Part shown: positions 36,501-48,500 of the stretch, piece after piece
How the letters are laid out: the number at the start of each line of letters is the position of its first letter
How positions within the stretch are numbered: the stretch's first letter is position 1
NCBI GenBank assembly: GCA_921293015.1
Contig: OV121092.1
Span: forward strand, 32,309,764 to 32,373,763
DNA length: 64,000 nucleotides
Direction: 5' to 3'
From: Phorcus lineatus
Lineage: Eukaryota > Mollusca > Gastropoda > Trochida > Trochidae
Made by a program: the position numbers and the translations under genes
Notes under the pieces: model-generated
Told to the model about the DNA's origin: nothing
What the model saw: only the letters and a program-made list of their open reading frames with translations
The model's database searches: none

Positions 36501-39500
36501 TGACGCGGGCCACTGTGCGGTTTTCGATCATAATTACGACGTTTTACCTTCATATTTTCACCGTACAGAACCAATAAGCTTTAAAATGTGTCAATTTTGT
36601 TAACAGTAGATACTTGGCGATCAAATGACACCATTGATTAAGTTTAGAATGTATGACTCCAACAACTCACGGAGTGGCTCTTTAATGATCACAGAATCAC
36701 TAAATTTTTAAGCATTTGAACTACCTATCCACAAAGTAGTATCAACACAACATTTCAGCTGATGATGATTCTATTTCTGGAAGCGAATTAAGACTAACTT
36801 TATTTCCAAATAAAAATTCCGGATATTTGTCACGTTAATCAACTCGTGTTGGTATATGTCATCAACTGAGGCTGGAGTAAGCTTCTCTATGTTTGCCTAT
36901 TGATCCTACTTTATTATAGGGCAGGGTATATAGCAGCGTATGTCATTCTTACAAGTATCTAGGCAACACATGTTGGGAAGCAGATCAATATCCTATATTA
37001 ACTACTAATGGGGGCTATTTGTTTTTGCTGTGAAACCCATGTGAACTTCATACACGGAATGCTAATCTGAGTTTGATTTCTTCTCTGAATTATGGTCAAG
37101 CGATTGAAATGTGAATCGTTACCTTTTATGATTATTTGTCTAAACGACAATGCACTCAAATTAGTAGAAACAAAGTAAAGTAAAGTGCAGTCCCTGTACA
37201 CCGACATCCTAGTAATCCGATATTCCCTGTAAACCGACGTATGTTGATTTGGTTTTTTATTTAAAACATATTTCATTCAATTGTAAAAGGGTTAGGATCA
37301 GGTTATCTTACATATAAACATCCTGTCATCCGAAACAATCCTCAAAATGCATCCTTTTATCTCGAAATTTGTGCCTAGTTAAAAGCAGCGTAAGCTTAGA
37401 AAGGACTGTGCATGTACATGTCGAGGAAATATAACTATATGCTTTAAACTCAAACAGGAAGTTGAACGTAGATAAGCATATAGCATGAGATCATTACATA
37501 CATACGGATATAGAACTTTCTTAAAGAGACTTTCTGGAGTCACCCATGGACAATGTTATCATAAGTATCGGAACAACTGATACAGAACACTAACAATTTC
37601 AGGCTAATCGGTCCAGTTCAGGGCAAAAAGGACAAAAGTCGCGATTAAAGTGACACAGAGTTTGCGCCTCAAAATCTCATTGAAAACTTATCAAAAGCAA
37701 AAGGCTAGATTAGATTTCATATTATATGAAAGTAGGTTAACCGTATCATGTTGGTTAAAGATGCGATTCTTCTCCTGGCATATGCAAGGCGGTTGTTCTA
37801 TTATCATTGAAAAATAGTTATTAGCATACAAATAGAGATTATTACCCGAGGAGGTGTGTCATATGACATTTACGAAACGAGTGTGAATTTTTTTTATCAA
37901 CCGAGCGAGAGCGAGGGTAATACACAAATTTCGCACGAGTTTCGTAAAAGTCATATGACACACCTTCGAGTGTAATAATTTCTTTATTACCGATTCCGTT
38001 CCATCTAAAACGCATTGAAAATATGTCACTGCTTATGATGAACAATATGGGTAATAAATGGCGTTATGAATATATGAGATTTGTTCAGTTGATACCAGTA
38101 TACATGGCAGTTTGGTCCACGTATTTTCCTCAATGATGTTGTCGAAGCCTCTAGTCTTCATCCCCATGGTTTATCCTGTTCTTATGAGAGGGCTTTGTAA
38201 GCCAAGATAATACTCGTGCAGGAGAGCCTTCCAAGCGGCTAAAAGACCACCCCTGCGTTCCCAACAGGGTATTAACTTGGCTTACAAAGTGTTCTTATCT
38301 CATAATATCTCTCTTCAGTTTTCTATTTTTAACCTAAAGATGTTTACTTAAAGGTAAGAATATGAAATGACTCACTCTTTGAAAAAATAAATTCCAAATT
38401 CAAATACCAATCTGACAAGACCGTCTTTCCCGAAAACTTCAAACAGCTCAACACTAAACCCGATGGTCAATATACCACAATAACTGAACTGAATTCAACG
38501 TCAAATGAAAGCCTCTGTCCTCGGCATCGGCCGCAGGGTTGGACAAAAGCCCTGCCTCTTGGCTTAGCCCTTGGGCAGCGGGATTTGTTTTGACGAAAAG
38601 GCCTTATATGTCTCTCGATAGGCAACGATTCCCCCATAATGTTTTTAAGCAAAATAATGCATACTTTCATATATTTCATAGCTCTTGATAATTCTGTCGA
38701 TCAACTCTAAATATTTTGTAGTTTGAAATTGTTCCATATCAAAATAAAGATTGACTGTTTTATTCGGTTTATAAATGTTTTGATAAATATCGTTCTTTGT
38801 CAATAATGTTTTCAACGGTTCCCTAAAAGCAGGTATTGACTTCTCATCAGTATATATATGAATATATATATGTGTATATATTATTTGTATATTGACATAT
38901 CAACTGTGCACATCTCATCCAAACATGTCTACAGGATCTTTTACGTTATGGCTGTGGCTGCTATTGTTCTAAGTCTCATCTTTACCGTCGGTAAAGAAAA
39001 CCCAGACAACCTCCTGTCTCTTGCTGGCCTTGCAGCTTTCATATTCCTGACTTTCATCACGTCATCCAATCCTGCCCGGGTGAGTCCACATATTTTTCCG
39101 AGCAATTTACTATCGTTGATATTCGTATAAAACTATGTCACTGTAGTTTCACTATTCCTCAACAAAAACACAAAAAGGAAAAGAGAAGGTCCCATTGATG
39201 CAACCTAGTTAAAACTAGACGTATCCATCCGTCAATGGCGGACTTCGGGACGTATTATATTAGAGGTAGTTTAACTAGATTGCCATTGATAATTTGGTAT
39301 CTGACAAAATAAATGACAATCAAAGTATATTATTAACACTCACAATGTTTTAGTTGAACATATAATTCTAATAGATAAAAAAAATCCATGATTTTCGAAA
39401 TTGTTATTCATATATTCTTGTCAATACCTTACTTTGGAAAAGGTCCAACTTATTAAAAGATCTTACAATATGTGAATAAAGATTCCTAATCGTGAAGACC

Positions 39501-42500
39501 CCAATAACCTTTTGCACCTTCTTCTTGTCATCTGATATGGCAATAAACTCTTCTTTGCCAAGGCCTCGCTAGTTTACATACTATTACTATTCGGACTCTG
39601 TTAAGTTTACTGCTCATCCAACCTTTGCAGGTAAACTGGCATCCTGTGTTCTGGGGCTTGTGTGTGCAGTACTTCTTTGCCCTATTCATACTGCGTGTGG
39701 ACTGGGGTTATCAGGCTTTCAAGTATCTCGGGGACAGAGTCACGGAGTTCCTCGATCACGCGCAGGAGGGAGCCAAGTTCGTGTTTGGGGATAGCTATCT
39801 GGACCACAGATTTGCATTTTCCGTATGTTGAACATCAAATCATGAGTATGTCGATTCCGTGCAAACTTCTTCCGCAAGGCATAACTCGCGACTACATGAT
39901 ATTACATCCTTGCTACATTACTAAAATTCGTTAATGTTTTGCAACGCTCCCTTCAGCGAATATTGTGTCAGGAGGCCTGTTATTGGAATACAGAGTTCAG
40001 CTGCAGTACGTTGTTAAGCTTGGACAAAAAGGTTGAGAAAGAGCTGCAAGGCTTGAATTAATCATTCCCTTCCTCACACTAAGAAACGAGATAAGAGACT
40101 TCCGGTATCTGCTCGGGCGAGAATCTGAATCACAATATGTCCATGTTCGTCCAACAGGAAATGGGTACCTGGTGAAGCAGTGTGTTCGTGGTGACTTTCT
40201 AGCGACAAATATGTCAGCTTGCATAGACCGGGGTATCAATGTTGGTAGCGCTTTAAGCATGCACTAGTGGATGCGTTATATGAATATCTACATTGTTATC
40301 ATTATCATTAATTATCCAGGTATGAGCACGAGTTATGTCTGGTGGCAGAAGTATATTCAGTGTCAGAAATCGAAGTCATTTTGTTCTTGTAAACTAGATT
40401 TATATATTTAACGTTGTAAACTGAATTTGAAGATTACCTATGTTTCTTCGGATGTTTTACAATTTTCACATTTAACATTTTAACACTGTAACCGAAAGAC
40501 ATGGTACACACTTGTATAAACACCCTAAAATTGTTTTTGAAAAAAAACCTTACCTAAAAAAACGTTTTCTTACACGTATTGTATCATATTTCTAGATACT
40601 ACCAGTGATCGTGTTCTTCAGTACTGCAATATCAGTTCTCTATCATCTCGGCGTTATGCAAGCTATAATCAAAGTTCTAGGCCGTGCTCTAGCTTTTTGT
40701 CTGGACACCACACCAGCCGAGTCTCTGAATGCTGCAGGCAACATTTTCATAGGAATGGTGAGTTGATTGAATAAGGTTAGCTATCATGTGAATGGTGAGC
40801 TGATGTAATAGTATTGTTATTGTTATTGGAATGGTATGATTGAAATGTTGAGTTGATGCCGTCACAAGTGGCATTGTGCTGTTATAGCACGGTGAGCTGA
40901 ACCGATGAATTGATGTTATTATTAGAAGGGCGACTTGAATTGATATTATGTTATTTATGAAATGGTAGGTTGGTGCAATCTTGTGATTGGTAAACAGTGA
41001 GTTAAAGCGGACACGTGAGGTATAATGCTATTATATGTTATGATGAAAACTGAATATGGAATACAACAAAACATTTGATGAAATCTTTGAGTTTCAAAGT
41101 TTATGAAATATAACCATTTCCAAAACAAGAAGGAAGCCTGCTCCAAATAAAAACGGTAAAAAAGGGTAATTTGATATTCAATGATATTCGTACAAGAGAA
41201 TCATCTATTGATATTAAAGCGAACAGCAAGATTAAAATGTAGTTAGAATTGTTTCAACGTAACACTAGAAAGGTTGTTGACACCTTATTAAAAAAATTGA
41301 CCCGATTCGTTGAACAATTTTACCTTTAACAATGATACTTTAACTTCTACCCAGGACTAGGATTGAGATCATTATCATTAACATTACACTAATACAATTA
41401 CCATAACAATAACCATTATCGTTGCATCACAGTCACCAGGTTCATTGTTATTTTATGCCCATGATAATCACTACTGTTTTCGTCATATCAATGATAATAA
41501 TCGAAATTGGCACTATGAGGTACATAAAAAAACACGATTCTATTACCGTTGCCAGAATATCGATTACATATGTCGATAAATGTCATCGTAATTGTTATAT
41601 CAATCATATAAAGTAATGTCAGGAGCATCATCGCATAGGACTTTTCTCGTCTCTTTCCGACATTATGTAATATGTGTCGAAAGAATTACTTTTACTACAA
41701 TAACCAACATAAGCGCCATAATGATTAACAAGCCAACATCATCAACCTCACCAGAATGGGACATGACGATCTTCCATATCCCCTTTTTCACATTCAAATC
41801 ACCTATACCATCCCACTCGCTGTCTGCATTACCATCGGCATCACAATCGGCAATGTTGTCCAAAAAATGTTGTCGCAATCATAACCACATGTCAAATCAT
41901 CAAATGAAAACCATAACCATCACCGAAATTGACATCATTAACAGATTTAGAACCGTTTACACTTGTTTACATTTTCGCTCTTTAGTTTTAACAAGATCGT
42001 TCTATTTTTTTTTCTTTTCTCTTTTTGGTATAGACGGAAGCTCCACTGATGATCAGACCGTTTCTGCCTGTAATGACAAAGTCAGAGATCCACGCTGTGA
42101 TGACCGGAGGCTTCGCTACAATAGCAGGAACAGTGCTAGCTGCATATATATCATTTGGGGTGAGCTTCTTCGAAGTTTGTGTCACATTTATGCAAGAATA
42201 GAATATTTTTAGGGATAATTAAAAGTGAAATGCCGTATACACGTATTGAGTTAACAATTTCGAACGTATTCAAACAGCGCTAACAACTTACATTAGAGTC
42301 AATGCCGTATACACGTATTGAGTTAAGGATTTCGAACGTATTCAAACAGCGCTAACATCTTACATTAGAGTCAATGCCGTATACAAGTATTAAGTTAACG
42401 ATTTCGAACGTATTCAGAACAGCGTTAACATCTTACATTAGAGTCAATGCCGTATACGATTTCGAACGTATTCAAACAGCGCTAATATCTTACATTAAAG

Positions 42501-45500
42501 GGGCAGTAGCACGTTTTTTAAACACCAAATTCATATCAAGGACGCGAAAATAAATGTGTCCAAATAAAATACAATAATAATAAATTAACATGTGTATGGC
42601 GCTTACATGGCACATGCTCAAAGCGTGGACACAACGATTATTTACATGGCTATAGGAGGAAGGTCTATATAGTTATAATGTGCAACAAAGAAGTGTGTTT
42701 TCAACAAGCGTTTGAAAGAGGTAAAGTCAGTTGCTGTTTTATGGCCAGTGGGAGAGAGTTCCAGAGAAGAGGGCCACAACAAGTATAGGATTTCTTACCA
42801 AAAGTTTCAAGTTTTTAGTGAGGTAGAGAAAGCAGATTTTGACTTTGGGAACGCATTTGACTTTCTGGGATGTAAGGGTGAACCACTTTGAGGGATTGCA
42901 TCATAGAGACTTCTGCAAACGAAACACATCAGTTTGAATTCAGTTCTTGATTCTACAGGAAGCCAATGTAGATCTTTCATGACAGGTGTTTTGTGACAGT
43001 GTTTTGGAGTGATGATTCAAAAAGGTGTTATGACGAAGGTATATCATGATTGGTTTGTTATGCGAATCAATTTCCCTATCTCAAATGATTAAAAGGTGTT
43101 TACACAAAAATGGCCACCAGTGGTTTTTGCTTAAGATTTGATTATTTCTACTATGACAACGGATGATAGGATTGAATAATGAGATTTTTTTAACCTCTGA
43201 AGATGATGAATTTGGCATAGACTATTGTTTATTGGTGAAAATTTAAAGAAATTTCCCTATTTCAAATGATTAAAGGGTGTTTACACAAAAATGGCCACTA
43301 TCCCTGCTTAGACTTGATTATTTCTGCTATGACTACGGATGATTGGATTGAATAATGAGATTTTTTTACCCTCTGGAGATGATGAACTTGGCCTTAACTA
43401 TTGTTTATTGGTGTACATTTGAAAAAGACATTTTTTAATACGTGCTACTGTCCCTTTAAATTACAAGATGTTATCCCCTAAAGTGGTGATTTCTGCTGGA
43501 AAGTATAACCTTAATTCAAATCTATTCACCATAACAACAGCAAAATGGTTTAAAGTATCGATTTTCAATCAATCTCGACCCCAAAAAATATAGTTCTGCA
43601 CTGTGTAACGCAGATTATATTTCGGTTGGGCATCAATAAATTACACGTTTTTCTTAAACTTATAAAGCAGAAACTTTACAGATACGGCTGATATTTGCAG
43701 GTTATTCAACTTGTGAGTTTGGATTTGACTCACATAAACGGCTATCTGGATTTTTTTATAATAAGTACTAATGTTCATACTTTTATCAATGTGTAAATGT
43801 TTCGAACTTATAACAGCAAATATTTAGTGCATATAAAAGCCAATCATTCAATGTCAGAATACAACTTTCAATACAATATCTATACAACGCGCAATTTCAC
43901 TAGCAATATCTTTTCCGTTAAGGAGGTTGACACCTAAAATTTAAAAATCATAGTTTTTGTCAATGTTTGAGTTGTTTTGAGTTTACAAAGAAAATATTTA
44001 GTACCTAAAAAGCCGAATATCTAATGTCTTGAAATCACTTAGTGTCTCTTGAAATTGAATTGTTAATAGTCCATTCCTCGCACCTTGCCTTGCTGGCAAT
44101 GTTTACTCAGTCAAGTGGGTTGACACCTGTTCACCTATATACCTAATCTCTGTTTAGGTACCTGCGCAACACCTATTATCAGCGTGCGTTATGTCGGCCC
44201 CTGCTGCTCTGGCCATCTCCAAACTCTCCTGCCCAGAAACACAGAAATCCAAGTCAACATCGGACGATTTCAACAGACTGGAAGGAGGGTGAATTGGGGG
44301 ACATATCTTAAACTCACTGATAAAATGGGCCAGTTTAATCACGTTCAAAACCACCAGATGGCATATTTCGCCTTCTCATTGTACTTTAGTTTATTTGTCC
44401 TGACAACCGTCTAGAATTTGTTTCAAATATTCCATTTTCGGTCTAGATAATTTTAAGCTTATTCGACATTTCCCTCGCAAGATATGCTCACGCCATTCTC
44501 ATTCATTGTCCAATATTGACCTTTTCAGTGTCAGTTCTTTAGCCTACTGCGCCCTCATTTGATAGAAATATAACTTGAAGTTACACACAATCGTCGAAAT
44601 ACTGCCGCAACCACAAAGTGTGACGAACGACTGTAAGGCTTTTTTGAGCCAGTGATTTAGACTGGCGCGAGTTATGTATTTCGGGGTCAATTTTTTCATT
44701 CCTCAAATATTTTTTGCTTACCAGGGATGCGAGGAATGTAATTGAAGCCCTATCAAATGGAGCGTCCATGTCCATAAAGTTGGTTTCAAATGTGGCAGTC
44801 AACATCATGGCCTTCTTAAGTGCTCTCCACTTTGTCAACGCTACTCTCGGATGGCTTGGAGCACGAGCTGGTGTCCCTGATTTATCCTTCCAGGTACCCA
44901 TCCTAACGGATGCAATTACAAAGACAGTGTAATAAACATCAATGATAAACATAGGATAAAACGTGAAGATGATGTTGCTGACCGCAATATTTTCTATGTT
45001 GTGAGGGTTATTTCTGACCTTAATTATAATTAGAGGAAGTCGTGAAGATATATCATGTGAATTCCTGATAATTAGATTCTTTGTCGTAAAGACTGAATGA
45101 TAATTAGAGTATAAGTCGTGAAGATATTATAACTGACTTCCTGATGAATATATTCTTTGTCGTGAAGACCTGAATGATAATTAGAGTATAAGTCGTGAAG
45201 ATATTATAACTGACTTCCTGATGAATATATTCTTTGTCGTTAAGACCTGAATGATAATTAGAGTATAAGTCGTGAAGATATTATAACTGACCTCGATAAT
45301 ATATTTTATTTCATGGATATATCAATTATGACCTAAATGATAGTTAGTAGATAGGTCTGGAAGATGATAAACCTAAATCATGAATATATTTAAAGGTATG
45401 TTCATCACCTCAATGATAAAAAGAGGATATTTCGTGAAATTATTTTTACTAAACTTAACAATAAATTACGCATAGGTCCTAAAGATAACATTTCTAACCT

Positions 45501-48500
45501 CAATAATAGATGGTAAATCGATCTTGATATGTGTGGAAATACGTTTTTATGAAATCAGATTAGTTTTTGATAAATCTTTGCCTTTCTGATACATGCTTTA
45601 CACTGCATTTGTATTTTTTTTTTATATCATTTTGATATATCAATTGTATGAAACTTATGTACATCATCTTGCAGTTCATATGTTCTTATGTGCTATACCC
45701 GGTGGCTCTTTTTATGGGCGTGGAACCGAAAGACTGCAGGGCGGTTGCCGAACTCGTGGGAATAAAAACATTTGCAAACGAATTCATCGCATACAGTCAG
45801 TTGTCTACGTACATTGACAACAGGAAGGTTTATGAAAATTACACACAGTCGTTTAACGACAGTAATTGGGTGCACCATAAAGACGATATCATCCTTCTGG
45901 ACTGGGATAACAGGACTCTCACGGGGGGTATTCTCACAGTAAGTATAATTTCTTACTTACTAACCTTTGAACATTCTTTAGCTCCACTTACTACATTTCT
46001 ATAATGATTGTTTCACTTTACGCTTGAGTCTTGTTACCTTCAAGGAAATACGCGACCAATCACTGAAACATTACATTTGTACTATTACTACTACTGCTGC
46101 TACTACTACTACTGCTGCTACTACTACTACTGCTGCTGCTACTGCTACTGCTACTGCTACTGCTACTGCTACGACTACTACTACTACTACTACTACAACT
46201 ACTTCTACTACTATTACTGCCCCTGCTGCTGCTGCTACTATTGAAAATACTACTACTTCTACTGTTGCTGCTGCCGCTACTGCTACTGCTACTACTTCTT
46301 CTACTTCTACTACTACTACTTTTACTGCTACTGCTGCTGCTACTGCTACTACTACTATTTCTTCTACCACTACTACTTCTACTGCTGCCGCTAATGCTAC
46401 TGCTACTGCAACTACTTCTACTTCTACTATTACTGATACCCCTGCTGCTGCTGCTACTACTGAAAATACTACTACTTCTACTGTTGCTGCTGCCGCTACT
46501 GCTACTGCTACTACTTCTTCTACTTCTTCTACTACTACTTTTACTGCTACTGCTGCTGCTGCTACTGCAACTACTTCTACTTCTACTATTACTGATACCA
46601 CTACTACTACTTCCTCAACTACTACACTACTAATACTACTTTTACTACTACTACTACTACTTTTACTACTACTACTACTACTACTACTACTTTTACTACT
46701 ACTGATACCACTACTTGTGCTACTACTACTACTGTTACTCCTTCTTCTACTACTACTACTAACATATCGTTTATACAATTTTACAGATGATGTTAGAGCT
46801 TATGCAACTTGATCCAATTTCTGAAATCTTTCAATAATTGAAATATCATTTGGGTAAATTGAGTAAAATGAGTAAATATTCATATATCATTAATCATTAT
46901 ACTGTCATCATTTACCTTATGTCTTTAACTTCCATTGGATACAAATATAAATGTTATGACATATAGTACTTAAAGGGACACACAGTATGTGCTAGAATCT
47001 AATTGATCAAATGTTATAAAGATGTTATTTTATGGAGAGGTATTGATTATTTCTGAAAATCATTGTTTAATTACTGATCAGTTCAGTATGGAGACAATAA
47101 ACACGCTTAAGTTGTAATTTATTATCGAAAACTGGAAAATGGCGCTCTTCAATGACTCAAAAGTATTTCTGGAAATTTATTTACATCAGATACAAATAAA
47201 ATATTATGTTGATAGAGTTTAGGATATCAATTAAGTAATATTCATGTAGATTAGATGCATTTTTTTACTTAGCATTTATATGGCGATTCTTCTATTATCA
47301 TTGAAAACGAGAAAATATCCTAATTTTGACATTTAGAGTTAAAGATACCAGTTAAGGGACGATATTTGAAGTGAACTGAAGACAGATGGTATTTTGCTCT
47401 TATTTCAGCCAAATAAATATTTATGAAACATACGCTGTGTCACTTTAAGCAAAATAATTTCATGAATAGAAGTTCAGATAGTTTTTCAAAAACGATTGTC
47501 ATTATCTCGAACAGCAAACTTATAAAAATTATATTTTATTTTTAGCCGGTAATTACGTTTGTACATTGAAACAAGGATTGTAATTGCTTTCCAGAAATGA
47601 TGATACGCATGTACACGTATGACAACTATATTCAATATAAAAATGTTTTACGCAGAAAACAATTTAAAAAATCCTCTTAACCACTGTCAAATTGCAAAAA
47701 GGTAAACATTTCAATTATGTTGAAAGTGTTCTTGAAATAAATAATTGAAATTAAACCTTAACGATCATTCTCAAACAATATGAAATGTTTATCGTTACCA
47801 AACACGTAAAACCTTATATAATATTTAACATTTTTCTATAATGACAACATTAAGATTTTGCAGATGGAACTAATATTCGCATCTCCTATTTTCCTGATCG
47901 TGCAGGTTTTTTTTTTAAAGCTTTGCATGTGAATGGTTCTTATTTGCGTTTTGAATAGTTATTATTTTGATATGTTATTATATCATAGCTCTTTAAAAAA
48001 GAGAACAACTGATGTGTTTGGATGAAATCAGAACTATAATTTTTCAATATTTCCTTTATCAAAGAAACACGATACCTGAGAAGCTAGCTCGAAAAAGCCT
48101 CTTTTTATACAAGTTTGATTATTACATATCATTTTATAACAAATCTATTGCCAATGCTTAAATTCTTGTTTTCGAAATTGATTGATTCTTGCATGCAGAT
48201 GCATACCAAACGTTTGTTCACTTATCTGCGTATAACTGAGAAATATTGTCTACATTGGTAACATTTTACTTTTCATGAGATCCATTAGAAATAAGTGCTA
48301 TAGTGCCTGTAAGTGAAGTGTAAAGTATCAATGGAATAAGTTTACCTCGCTTTTACGATCCCAATGATTAATCATTTTAGAAATAACAAAATGACTCAAA
48401 ATATATTGCCTTAGCACGTGTGTGAATCCTAAACTGTGACAGTATTGTTTTTATAGGGCACACGCATTGGCCGATTATCAATATAACGTTCTACCTATGG

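Larger units (their letters stand above)
35011..38934. other. Rest of SLC28 intron 2 (repeat-rich)
   Basis: No exon seen. Contains MITE B (36211-36685), an inverted repeat at 37838-37980, a small hairpin-forming repeat at 38191-38292, and a GC-rich patch near 38510-38630 with CCGCAGGG and GCCCTGCC phrases. The frames at 36998-37276, 37842-38045 and 38467-38679 are within introns on the opposite strand and unsupported. Confidence 0.6.

Noticed and set aside
41592-42212. 206-codon open frame on +
   Set aside because: It covers SLC28 exon 6 in a different frame and the preceding intron; no domain is recognisable.
46024-46812. 262-codon open frame (+) and 235-codon frame (-)
   Set aside because: Thr/Ala/Leu and Ser/Val homopolymers produced by the trinucleotide microsatellite within SLC28 intron 9.
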